A stretch of 64,000 nucleotides of DNA from Edaphobacter dinghuensis (GTDB lineage: Bacteria > Acidobacteriota > Terriglobia > Terriglobales > Acidobacteriaceae): NCBI RefSeq assembly GCF_014640335.1, contig NZ_BMGT01000004.1, positions 1-64,000 on the forward strand. Reading direction: 5' to 3'. Position numbers and translations under genes: made by a program. The first letter of the stretch is position 1; each line of letters begins with the position of its first letter. The notes below the pieces were generated by a model. It saw only the letters and a program-made list of their open reading frames with translations. It made no database searches and was not told where the DNA came from. Below, in pieces: positions 34,422 to 42,178 of this stretch.

Positions 34422-34937
34422 TTACGCAATCTGTTCGAACGGAGCAACCTCGGCTGAAGACACTTCGATCGAAATTGACCTTAGGATTGCTTCTACCGAG
34501 ATGATTAGCCGGCAGTGATTTTTCGGCCGAGAGACGATACCGGTTATTCCCTTCAATGGTCCAGAAACGATGATAACCTTTTGTCCCACGGTCAGGTATG
34601 GCACCGGCTCTGGATCTCGTCCGACCGACAGCATCCGTTGGATAGCCGATATTTCGTGATCCGGTATCGGGTACGCAACTTCGCCGAATGAAACGATCTT
34701 ATGAACGCCTGGAGTGTTGAGCACGGTGCTGAAGAGGGAGCGCTTTGTTCTGCAAAAGACATACGCTGGAAATAGCGGTTGCTCGATGACCTTAATCCTG
34801 TCTGACCATTGCCGTCGTATGACAATCTTTGGAAGAAACTGCTCCACGCCTTTATGGTCAAGCAATAGCGCGACTCTAGCCTCATGACGAGGCATGACCT
34901 GTACAGCAAACCAGCGGACTTGTTCGACCGGTATCAA
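34422..34937 (-). CDS. NusG-like transcription antiterminator (RfaH/UpxY/LoaP type)
   Basis: 171 residues from TTG 34937. Residues about 8-105 form the NGN domain (VRWFAVQVMPRHEARVALLL, LFPAYVFCR, TPGVHKIVSFGE) that binds RNA polymerase. Residues about 118-140 are a KOW motif (VGQKVIIVSGPLKGITGIVS). Paralogues of NusG such as RfaH, UpxY and LoaP are recruited to particular long operons and stop early termination. LoaP does so for antibiotic operons in Bacillus. Here the gene lies upstream of, and on the same strand as, the phosphopantetheinyl transferase and nearly 29 kb of synthetase genes, so a dedicated role in their transcription is a fair inference. A TAA closes the frame above the start and no better start codon is available. 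Confidence 0.85.
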   Translation of the reverse strand: MIPVEQVRWFAVQVMPRHEARVALLLDHKGVEQFLPKIVIRRQWSDRIKVIEQPLFPAYVFCRTKRSLFSTVLNTPGVHKIVSFGEVAYPIPDHEISAIQRMLSVGRDPEPVPYLTVGQKVIIVSGPLKGITGIVSRPKNHCRLIISVEAILRSISIEVSSAEVAPFEQIA

Positions 34938-35360
34938 ATAAAGCTCAAATCTCAGAGAGTCTTATCGGCGACTCTTCGGCGCAGGCTATCGCCCATCTAA
35001 GCCCCACCGCTACGGGAGCGACTCAGCATGCTAACTTATTGCGCGAACTTCGTTTCATCCAAATATCTGCCGCTGGGGTGAATCGATCTGAGTTCGCGTG
35101 CTTTGCTGCGCTACGCCATGCACACATACTTGCTGCTGCATAGGGCGCACGTTACGATTCGCGATAATCCCGAACAAGGGATTTGTCGCGGCTCATAGTT
35201 TGAGGTAAGCCTTTCTTCAAAGTCAATGAATCACAAGGAGGAACTCTAGTAGGCCGAACTAAGAACGCAGACAATCGTTACAGCCCATGAAAAGACGATC
35301 GCATCCCGCTTCAGCCCATATCGCGGAAGGAGTGCTCACTTCGCGCCAAGTCACGTATTT
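34938..35360. other. Intergenic region upstream of the antiterminator gene
   Basis: 423 bases that must hold the promoter of the antiterminator gene. An imperfect hairpin near 35158-35190 (CGCGATAATCCC facing GGGATTTGTCGCG) may end the small membrane protein gene on the minus strand, but it has no T-run. A ribosome-site-like AAGGAGGAA near 35238 is not followed by a usable start codon. No gene was supported. Confidence 0.4.
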
Positions 35361-35810
35361 TTATGGGTTTGTTGGCAGTTCAACACCCAGTTGCACTATG
35401 GGAAATGGGGTAAATACCTCTGACGTACCAGATAAACCTTGCAGGCTGGTATTTGCGCATAAGTCAGAAAAGAGCCCTCGTGTATTTGTCCTATAAGCAA
35501 AATGCAGGTCAAGGAGCCGGGTGAATGGCTCCTCCCAGCGGGGATGCCACGATGGGATCCTTATCTGTTGCTCAATCCATTGGGCGAGCCGGCACACTGA
35601 GGGGAAAAATATGATGAGAAGAACAAAAGCACATGCTCCGGCCACAATCAGCCAGCGGGATGGAAGTCGTTCTGATTCTGTGTCTTGACTGTGATACGGG
35701 CAGAATGGACAGTTGCACGTATTTTGGACAGAATTGCGCAAACTATTCTGGCTTGGAGTTGATGCAGAAGGTTGAATCTGTTTCGGTTCTGAAGAAATAA
35801 TCTCGCCCAT
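35361..35810 (-). CDS. Hypothetical single-pass membrane protein
   Basis: 149 residues with no family I recognise. The start ATG 35810 has a good ribosome site (GGAGGA). The N-terminal 50 residues are polar and contain a Cys-rich patch, CNCPFCPYH (about 32-40), that could bind metal. One membrane helix spans about 53-75 (WLIVAGACAFVLLIIFFP). The last 70 residues are rich in Trp, Arg and Thr and end VELPTNP. It is transcribed away from the sigma-like gene at 35940, with 129 bases between them. Coding status rests on the ribosome site and the plausible membrane topology only. Confidence 0.5.
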   Translation of the reverse strand: MGEIISSEPKQIQPSASTPSQNSLRNSVQNTCNCPFCPYHSQDTESERLPSRWLIVAGACAFVLLIIFFPSVCRLAQWIEQQIRIPSWHPRWEEPFTRLLDLHFAYRTNTRGLFSDLCANTSLQGLSGTSEVFTPFPIVQLGVELPTNP

Positions 35811-35939
35811 CGCGTGTCCTCCATCATTCCGTCATAGATATAGCGACCGGGAATTCAAGATGTGGACAATCGTGCTGAGTAAATATCTGGTTATCCCAGA
35901 ACGACTGCGGTAAGGTGTCGTTGCAGTCGGAACTAAATC

Positions 35940-36539
35940 ATGCACGGCTGCGACGCATTACCCCGGGTTGATACTGGAATGAAATCTCCATCCCCATCCG
36001 ATCTTTGCTGGGTGATAGGGTTTACGGCCCAAGGCAGCTGGATTGCGCCTGTCATCAGATCAGCAGTCCGGCTGGAATGGGATGCTGCAAAGCAACTAGC
36101 GGAGCGGTACCTTGGCGACGAGACATTGGCGTTGGAGTTAATGGAGGCCGCGATTCAGCAGACCGCAGAGCATCTCGAGGAAATGCAGCCGATCAGTGTA
36201 GAGGAAACACGCATTATCCTTGCTCGATCTTTCCGGAATGCACTCCGTCGCAAGCAATATGCAAACAGCAGATTCTATTTCGTTGGTACCAGTTCGGAGC
36301 TCGAACCTTATTGGCCCAGGCCAACATTCGGTACGGATGCTGCGGATGCGTTGCTTGATCTTGAAGTCTTACTCCGGGATACGCCCGACGAACTCCGACA
36401 AGCTATGCTGTTGCGCTATGGAGCAAGTGATCATTGGAGTGAAGTCGGAGAGAGACTGAAGAAATCGAAAGAAGCAGTCCGAAAGAGTTGCGAGCGAGAG
36501 CTCCATCGGATCCGAAAACGTCTTGGCCTATCGAGGTGA
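35940..36539 (+). CDS. Sigma-70-like factor (acidobacterial ECF-like)
   Basis: 199 residues from ATG 35940; a second possible start is Met14. The N-terminal half is helical and weakly conserved (LAERYLGDETLALELMEAAI, then RSFRNALRRKQ), as expected for region 2. The C-terminal part (about 140-196) reads like a region 4 helix-turn-helix: LLRDTPDELRQAMLLRYGAS, WSEVGERLKKSKEAVRKSCE, RELHRIRKRLGL. It probably directs RNA polymerase to a small set of promoters under control of the membrane protein encoded 49 bases downstream. Sequence divergence from standard ECF factors makes the class uncertain. Confidence 0.68.
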   Translation: MHGCDALPRVDTGMKSPSPSDLCWVIGFTAQGSWIAPVIRSAVRLEWDAAKQLAERYLGDETLALELMEAAIQQTAEHLEEMQPISVEETRIILARSFRNALRRKQYANSRFYFVGTSSELEPYWPRPTFGTDAADALLDLEVLLRDTPDELRQAMLLRYGASDHWSEVGERLKKSKEAVRKSCERELHRIRKRLGLSR

Positions 36540-36588
36540 GGTGCTATCGAATAGCTTAGACAAGACAGGTCTAGCAAAAGAAGGAATC

Positions 36589-37329
36589 ATGAGTCGAATC
36601 TTACCCTTTACGAGTGATGACGAAGACGACAGCGCTCTCTTCGAAAAACTCCGCGGGTATGTCCTTGAGAATTATCCGAATCCGGAACGGAAAGGCTGTT
36701 TCGATCGGGAAACACTTCGCACGTTTGTGGAAGATTCTTCCAAGCTCGATCTAAAAGACCCTCGTTATCTTCATATTTTTAAGTGTGCGGAGTGCACGCG
36801 CGAACTCAATGAACTTCGTGCAGCACACGTGGCGCATGCCAAAAACGCGCATGTAAGACGAGCTCGGAGTGTTTCCAGTGCCTGGAGGCTCGCTGCCTCT
36901 ATTGTTCTCGTCTGTCTTGTGGGCGCTGTTGCATTCATTGGCCTTAAAAAGGCCGCGCTACTCCATCGCGCACCAATTGTCGCCGAGGAAGCTCCTGTCC
37001 CAGTAGAGCTTGATCTCAGCAAAGATGGGGATCTCCGGGGTGCGGGACAACCCGACGATGGTCTCTCACTTGAGCTTCCGCGGAAACGGATCAATCTTTC
37101 GGTCATTCTTCCTGTACTTTCTCCCCCTGGGGAGTACCGATTCTTCATCTCGCGCGAGAAAGGAGGTCCCGAACTCTGCGGCACGCAGGGATTGGCTGTC
37201 TCGCTGAAAGCGAGGACGGAGATCCATGTTCAGCTTGATCTGCACGCTCTTGCCGCAGGAAATTATTACTTGGGAAGCACATTCCGTCCGAACTCAGAGC
37301 TTCATTACTACCCTGTTCGGGTGCACTGA
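36589..37329 (+). CDS. Membrane anti-sigma-like protein
   Basis: 246 residues from ATG 36589 (MSRILPFTSDDEDD), which has an AAGGAA ribosome site. A longer frame from 36523 overlaps the previous gene and is unlikely. The cytoplasmic N-terminal part contains HIFKCAECTREL, a short His/Cys cluster like the zinc-binding motif of anti-sigma factors. A membrane helix follows at about residues 102-122 (LAASIVLVCLVGAVAFIGLK). The outer part is beta-rich (LSVILPVLSPPGEYRFFI, GNYYLGSTF) and could sense an envelope signal. Its place just after the sigma-like gene supports a sigma/anti-sigma pair. The target genes are unknown. Confidence 0.65.
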   Translation: MSRILPFTSDDEDDSALFEKLRGYVLENYPNPERKGCFDRETLRTFVEDSSKLDLKDPRYLHIFKCAECTRELNELRAAHVAHAKNAHVRRARSVSSAWRLAASIVLVCLVGAVAFIGLKKAALLHRAPIVAEEAPVPVELDLSKDGDLRGAGQPDDGLSLELPRKRINLSVILPVLSPPGEYRFFISREKGGPELCGTQGLAVSLKARTEIHVQLDLHALAAGNYYLGSTFRPNSELHYYPVRVH

Positions 37330-37373
37330 TACCGGCTCATCCCGGTCGTGAGTCCGGACCTCGGGGCCTGTCT

Positions 37374-37595
37374 CTAGCCGCATCCATCAAGAAGCTCAGA
37401 GACCGTCATCTTGAATGTTGCTGCGAGAATAGCAAGAGTGTTTAGGTTAGGGTTCTTCAAGCCGTTTTCGAAATTGCTGATATAGGTCCGCCCTAGACCG
37501 CTCTCCACCGCAAGATCGTCCTGATTCCAGTTCCTGGCTTTTCTGAGTGCCCGGACTCGTTGCCCAAGCCGAGCATGGATTTGCCGAGTTGCCAC
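37374..37595 (-). CDS. XRE-family helix-turn-helix regulator
   Basis: 73 residues, essentially one Cro/CI-type DNA-binding domain. It reads LGQRVRALRKARNWNQDDLAVESGLGRTYISNFENGLKNPNLNT in overlapping motif order, ending FKMTVSELLDGCG. The start is GTG 37595; a TAG in frame above it rules out a longer protein with a standard start. It lacks a ligand or dimerisation domain, so it probably acts as a small repressor. A perfect 16-bp inverted repeat starts 13 bases upstream and is the obvious binding site for self-control. Confidence 0.85.
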   Translation of the reverse strand: MATRQIHARLGQRVRALRKARNWNQDDLAVESGLGRTYISNFENGLKNPNLNTLAILAATFKMTVSELLDGCG

Positions 37596-37607
37596 CCTTT
37601 CAGGATC

Positions 37608-37647
37608 AATGTATTCTACTGGCTATATTTCGCCAGTAGAATACATT
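37608..37647. promoter_or_regulatory. Perfect 16-bp inverted repeat, likely operator
   Basis: AATGTATTCTACTGGC (37608-37623), 8-base spacer TATATTTC, GCCAGTAGAATACATT (37632-37647). Every one of the 16 positions pairs. It sits 13 bases before the XRE gene start, over the place where its promoter should be. It could bind two dimers of the XRE protein or form a long mRNA hairpin. It is not followed by a T-run, so it is not a standard terminator. Confidence 0.75.
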
Positions 37648-37940
37648 TCGAGGCAAATCACAAATTTGGTGCCGTGAACGGATGCTGGAGAACACGAAAT
37701 GTCGCGCGAAGAGCACGATGCAGAAACGGGATCGGACTACCGCCCCTCGCATTCTCTGGTCATCGTATGCGGTATTGAGGTATTGCATGATGCAAATAAG
37801 CAGATCCAATTCTGAGCCTTTGTCTAAAGTGGTCAGGCCGGCGCGTTCCAGATGACCACTCGGATGCATGCTCGGGGCACGATCACGACACTTGAATAAC
37901 ATGTCTCTTTAGGTCACCTGGAGCGAGATAGCAGGCCCTG
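37648..37940. other. Remainder of the divergent region before the histidine kinase
   Basis: 293 bases between the inverted repeat and the kinase start. A 98-codon minus-strand frame (37606-37902) covers it but runs into the palindrome, has odd composition and no recognisable domain, so it is not called. The kinase promoter should be here. Confidence 0.4.
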
Positions 37941-39374
37941 ATGTCCCTTAAATTCCGAATCGCATCATTCACGGTGTCGCTCATCGCCCTTAATACGGCA
38001 TTCATCATGTGGTATGCAACGCGTGGAATGCAGCAAGCACGTCTTCGGTCGATTTCCATTGTGATTCGAGATTTTGCATTCAGCGCGGCACATGATGTGG
38101 ATCGCCTCAGAGCAAGTATCGATTTCATTGCGCCTGGAAGCGCTGTATTGACATTCCAGGCAAAAGACAGCGCTCTCCCGGCATCCATGCAGGGCCTAAG
38201 CGCGCCTGATGTTCGGCCAATGAAGGATTGTCTGATATCAGGCGGAAGGGTGTGTAGTCGCGATGATGTAGCTGGAATAGGCTATAGAGACGGAGAAGGT
38301 GGATTTCACTATGCGGTCATTCGACTTTCCCAGATCTCTCAATGGCCCTGGATCCTCTCCTTGGCCAGCACAGGATTCATAGCGATCTGCTTCCTGAGTA
38401 TTTCCCTCGTGTATTGGTGGCGCAAGTATTTTTCTATACCCATTACAAGAATCACCAAATCCGTAGCTGAGTTTATCTTCCAGAGGCGTTCAGGAGAGGC
38501 TCATACAATGGGGTCGGAGAATTCATTGATAATGGCAGGAATTGGCGATGAAATCGCCAACCTAGAACAGGCCATAGCCGGTCTTTTGCATCGCGCTGAT
38601 CAATTCAGGAAAGAAACCGATGCGCGTGAAACCCAACACTTGAAGTGGTTGTCTTACTTGACACACGATCTATCCAGCCCATTATCGCGAACCCTGTCAA
38701 GACTTCAACTACTGGAAATCCACCATGGAATGTCGGTTATCGAGCAGCACAAGCATCTCGAAGCAATTGACAGGGATATCAGACGCACAATGGATGTCAT
38801 CGGTTCAGTCAGCCAATTCGCTATGCTTGAGAGCAACATACAGCGAAACTTCGTCCCTATTTCCGTTGTTGACCTCCTAGAACAGACAAGTCGAATCTTT
38901 GAATTTGAGGCTTGCCGCAAGGGCGTTGAGATCGACCTGCAAATCGAACCATCGATAGGTACCATAAATGCAGAAAAGCTCCTCCTCCGGCGCGCCGTCG
39001 AAAATCTCATCTCCAATGCACTGCGATTCTCTCCTGAGGGAGGAATCATTACAGTGATGGCGAAACGAGCGGGCGGGTTGATCAGCCTTTCCGTTGCAGA
39101 CACAGGTTTAGGGATATCGGACGAGGATCTGCCGCGGATTTTTGACTTTGCGTTTCAAGGAACCGACCAAAGGCTCCCTTGCGTTCATGGTGAGATGGGA
39201 GTGGGCTTGGCTTTGGTAAAAAAGGTAGCCGAGTTGCACGGGGGCAGAGTCGCTGCCATGAATCGCGTAGACCGGGGAGCTGAGTTCACCCTGTTTCTGC
39301 CTATCGCACCATGCGCCTTGAATGCCGCCTCACCTGCACAGTCTGTCACGCACTCATCCTATACTTCTCATTGA
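37941..39374 (+). CDS. Orphan membrane sensor histidine kinase
   Basis: 477 residues from ATG 37941. Membrane helices at about 8-27 and 135-160 frame a periplasmic sensor of about 105 residues with a Cys pair (KDCLISGGRVCSRDD). A HAMP-like linker follows (YFSIPITRITKSVAEFI). The dimerisation box holds the phospho-acceptor His242 in LTHDLSSPLSRTL. The ATPase part shows the N box (LLLRRAVENLISNALRFSPE), G1 (VADTGLGIS), F box (IFDFAFQG) and G2 (GEMGVGLALVKK). No response regulator is encoded nearby, so its partner must lie elsewhere. Its 3' end overlaps the end of the oppositely directed kinase gene by 29 bases. Confidence 0.92.
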   Translation: MSLKFRIASFTVSLIALNTAFIMWYATRGMQQARLRSISIVIRDFAFSAAHDVDRLRASIDFIAPGSAVLTFQAKDSALPASMQGLSAPDVRPMKDCLISGGRVCSRDDVAGIGYRDGEGGFHYAVIRLSQISQWPWILSLASTGFIAICFLSISLVYWWRKYFSIPITRITKSVAEFIFQRRSGEAHTMGSENSLIMAGIGDEIANLEQAIAGLLHRADQFRKETDARETQHLKWLSYLTHDLSSPLSRTLSRLQLLEIHHGMSVIEQHKHLEAIDRDIRRTMDVIGSVSQFAMLESNIQRNFVPISVVDLLEQTSRIFEFEACRKGVEIDLQIEPSIGTINAEKLLLRRAVENLISNALRFSPEGGIITVMAKRAGGLISLSVADTGLGISDEDLPRIFDFAFQGTDQRLPCVHGEMGVGLALVKKVAELHGGRVAAMNRVDRGAEFTLFLPIAPCALNAASPAQSVTHSSYTSH

Positions 39375-40722
39375 GCGCTGTCGAAGCGGACATTAGTCTG
39401 CGGATAAGGCTTCTGACATGACGTTCAAATTGCGGTTTGAGCCTGTAGCTTGTCTTCAACAGCGGTTCCAGTAGACAAATCTTCATCGCGCTGCCCATAA
39501 AGGGGCCAATGGAGAAAGACAGGTCTATCTCTTTTTCCGAAAGAATTCCTCTCCATTGCTGCCCATAAGCGCTTTTGAGCTTTAACACGGATGCTCTAGA
39601 GCTTGATGAAAGGAGCGGGTGCATGGCGATCTCTTCGAATGCCATGAATGGAGGACCGATCACCGCAGATGCCCAATCGACTAAAACAAATTGTTCATCC
39701 GAGACCAGAATGTTGTCCGGACGAAGATCTCCGTGCACCAAACCGTCCGGCATTCCATATTCATCGAGCAACTGACAGGTGCGCTCTAAAACATCTACTA
39801 TCCGATGAAGATCAGATGCTCTGACGCGACGGGGAGTCTGGTGTATTTGTGCCTGAACGATTTCGGTAAGCGCAGGCAGTAAGTTGCGGAAGCACTTATA
39901 TAAGTGTGGGCTTCGGAGATCAATACATCCAGCATCTATCAAACTCGCTGTATACTCAATACTCTTTGCCTGAAGCGCGCCAACTGTCTGCATTAGACGA
40001 ACAGGGTTTGCCTCTCGCATTCCGCGGATCGAATCCAGAGGAAGGCCCGCATCCCTCATCAACCAGCCGTTCCATGCCTCATGCTCAGCGATAATAGAAG
40101 GAAGATGTTCAGGAAACAATGCTGCTAAGGCACAGGCAACTTTCCGCTCTTTACTGAAGATTGGATCGCACGCCTTGAACCAAAGAAGGCTGCCATCACG
40201 CTTGCGTATTCGCAATAGCACAGATTTGGGCGACGCGTTGAGTTGTCGAAACTCTTGGCGGAATGCCATTGGTTCGTCCGGACCGACAGCTGTCTTGAGC
40301 CATTCATGAAAGACGGCTGTCCATCCGAAGCGAGAAAATGGTCCAGATTCTTTTGTTGTTCCACGCACTGTATCGATGGCGTGCTTCACTCCACACCAAT
40401 ACTCGCAATGGCGTAGTCCTTCTGGAGGGCTCCATCTGGACCCGTCATCGAAATGTTGAAAAGCACTGTCTCCTAAAGCCTCAGCGACTACAAGCCCATC
40501 CCCACCCGGTTCCTCACCGAAAAAGGTTAGAACAATGATTCGCAGGCCCCATCTTTTGAGAGCAAAAAGCTGAACATGTTCACTTGGCCTCGACCAACGT
40601 GGAATGAAGATACGAGGCAGCGTAATAGGTTCTCTGCTTGCGTCAACCAAAACTGCGTCATCCGCTCCTGATAGGAGCAGCAGCCTAAATGCGTCATATT
40701 CTGGGCTTGGGATACCCGGCAA
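39346..40722 (-). CDS. APH-fold kinase with N-terminal Nudix-like domain (paralogue 1)
   Basis: 458 residues from TTG 40722. The start is supported by a GGAGGGG ribosome site and by exact alignment with the paralogue at 50114: DAFRL and DVYRL each come 9 residues after the start. The first 110 residues or so (FRLLLLSG, LPRIFIPRWSRPSEHV, WGLRIIVLTFFG) look like a Nudix-type fold without the catalytic Nudix box. The C-terminal 300 residues are an aminoglycoside/choline-kinase-like phosphotransferase with Brenner motif HGDLRPDNILVSD (His330) and the metal-binding Asp in VLVDWASA. Likely substrates are hydroxyl groups, but the true target is unknown. It is the third gene of the CHAT/S41 unit, 142 bases after the peptidase. 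Its paralogue sits in the lasso operon, so peptide phosphorylation is a reasonable guess. Confidence 0.82.
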   Translation of the reverse strand: MPGIPSPEYDAFRLLLLSGADDAVLVDASREPITLPRIFIPRWSRPSEHVQLFALKRWGLRIIVLTFFGEEPGGDGLVVAEALGDSAFQHFDDGSRWSPPEGLRHCEYWCGVKHAIDTVRGTTKESGPFSRFGWTAVFHEWLKTAVGPDEPMAFRQEFRQLNASPKSVLLRIRKRDGSLLWFKACDPIFSKERKVACALAALFPEHLPSIIAEHEAWNGWLMRDAGLPLDSIRGMREANPVRLMQTVGALQAKSIEYTASLIDAGCIDLRSPHLYKCFRNLLPALTEIVQAQIHQTPRRVRASDLHRIVDVLERTCQLLDEYGMPDGLVHGDLRPDNILVSDEQFVLVDWASAVIGPPFMAFEEIAMHPLLSSSSRASVLKLKSAYGQQWRGILSEKEIDLSFSIGPFMGSAMKICLLEPLLKTSYRLKPQFERHVRSLIRRLMSASTALNEKYRMSA

Positions 40723-40864
40723 ACGGCCCCTCCGTGCAGCATCAAGCCGGAGCGAAGGCGCCCTCCAGCCTCACCCATCAGAATGTCACCCAGCGACATA
40801 GCGCGACAGGAGAATCGATTCGCAGGATGCGACATTCTATACGCCCTATACGCTGAAGTCCGCC

Positions 40865-42178
40865 TTAGAGTTTGGAAACTACATCCAACGCCACTTTCAA
40901 CTGATTGTCGTGACCTTCTCGGGCGAGCTCCGGATCAAAAGGTACCGGCACATGCGGTGCAATTGGGTTGCCCTCAACGTTGTTACCCTGGGCGGTTCTC
41001 AACTCCCCTACGGGAAGAGTAAGCCGATAGCCATACGGGAGCTTGATTTTATCTCCGGCCAGAAGGCGACCAGGGCTTGCTTCGCCTACGATGATAGCGA
41101 GCTTGTTCTCTTTGGCAAATGCAAGCAATATTTCATTGGCACTCGCCGTGTGCTGATTGATCAAGAGCACGATGCGATTATGGAATGGCTGCGGACCAAG
41201 ACTCTCTGTAGCCAAAGTGACCGGCAGGCGACGTCGCGTTATGCATCGCGCTCCCAACATCGCGAAATAACGCACAGTCAATAAATATCGCTCTAGGGTG
41301 TTGCGCGGAATCCGATCTAGCAGGAAACCCTGATCACTAATCTGTGAGGTCGCTGTCAATTTTCCATGCTGAAATATGCCGGCCGGTAGGCTGACTGGGG
41401 AAAGATAGCTCATCAGTCGCAATATTCCAATTCCTCCGCCCGTGTTGCCTCTGAGGTCAATGATTAGGCGCCGTATGTCCCCCAACGTCTTGAGCGATTT
41501 CGAGATGTCGTTTGCAATGTCCACGCCTATGGCGCCTGGATATGCGCAAATCTTGATGTAACCCGTGTCATGAGCTAAGCGACGCGTCTGGACGAGAGGG
41601 TCCGGCTCGATATATGGAAGCTGTCCACTCTTTGGTGCAACAAGAGGAATCGTCACGTGTTTGGTTTCTTGGTGGTTGGCGCGCGAAATGACTTCAACTG
41701 ATACGGTCGATCCCATCGAAAAATGAGGATGCTCAAAAGGGCGATAGCTGCGATCATCAACGGAGAGCAGGATGTCACCTGGCCGAATTCCTGCTTTTGC
41801 AGCGGGACCGCCCGCGTGTACGTCCTGAAACGTCCAATATTGTTCTCCTCTGAATGCTTGTGGTACATAGGTGGAGGCTAGCGCCATCTTTGCAGTGCAG
41901 CGCGTTAAGTCTTCGTGGTAGAAGCCCACGTGCGATATGCCTAACGTGAGCAAAACCATTAAGACCTCGCGTTCGAATTCTTGCTCGGAGGTCGCTGCCA
42001 AGATCGCGCTGCGATGGTCGCCCAGGGCGGTTGCCCATTGACCTCCCTTTTTCTCTGGATCAAAGAGTTTGCTAGCAACCTGTGCGGACAAAGAATCAAG
42101 AACCTTTTCACGTCGCTTGGTGGTCATGCGAGTTTGACGCATTCTGCGAATCCGGATCAGAAGTGCTTTCAAATCCAT
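40865..42178 (-). CDS. S41-family peptidase with PDZ domain
   Basis: 437 residues from ATG 42178. A helical N-terminal region precedes a PDZ domain (about 120-180: VHAGGPAAKAGIRPGDILLSVD). The catalytic part has the substrate-binding strand DTGYIKICAY, then IDLRGNTGGG, the nucleophile Ser346 in NQHTASANEILL, and a C-terminal stretch VGEASPGRLLAG...YGYRLTLPVGELRTAQGNNVEGNPIAPHV. That stretch resembles the tricorn/IRBP-like branch more than CtpA, since the CtpA Lys position is not seen. No signal peptide or membrane helix is evident, so it probably works in the cytoplasm. It overlaps the CHAT gene by 10 bases (ATGGATTTGA), so the two proteins are made together. Confidence 0.88.
   Translation of the reverse strand: MDLKALLIRIRRMRQTRMTTKRREKVLDSLSAQVASKLFDPEKKGGQWATALGDHRSAILAATSEQEFEREVLMVLLTLGISHVGFYHEDLTRCTAKMALASTYVPQAFRGEQYWTFQDVHAGGPAAKAGIRPGDILLSVDDRSYRPFEHPHFSMGSTVSVEVISRANHQETKHVTIPLVAPKSGQLPYIEPDPLVQTRRLAHDTGYIKICAYPGAIGVDIANDISKSLKTLGDIRRLIIDLRGNTGGGIGILRLMSYLSPVSLPAGIFQHGKLTATSQISDQGFLLDRIPRNTLERYLLTVRYFAMLGARCITRRRLPVTLATESLGPQPFHNRIVLLINQHTASANEILLAFAKENKLAIIVGEASPGRLLAGDKIKLPYGYRLTLPVGELRTAQGNNVEGNPIAPHVPVPFDPELAREGHDNQLKVALDVVSKL

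Noticed and set aside
35287..35496. 69-codon plus-strand frame near a ribosome-site-like AAGGAGGAA
   Set aside because: The spacing to the start codon is far too long, and it runs antisense into the small membrane protein gene.
35491..35504. Possible third copy of the TTGCTTATAAGCAA element (CTATAAGCAAAATG)
   Set aside because: Only the right half matches, it is inside a coding frame, and it is not upstream of a gene start.
37331..37350. Short ACCGG/CCGGT stem after the anti-sigma-like gene as terminator
   Set aside because: Only 5 bp of pairing and no T-run, so it is too weak to call.
37606..37902. 98-codon minus-strand frame between the XRE gene and the histidine kinase
   Set aside because: It runs through the 16-bp inverted repeat and has no recognisable domain or good ribosome site.
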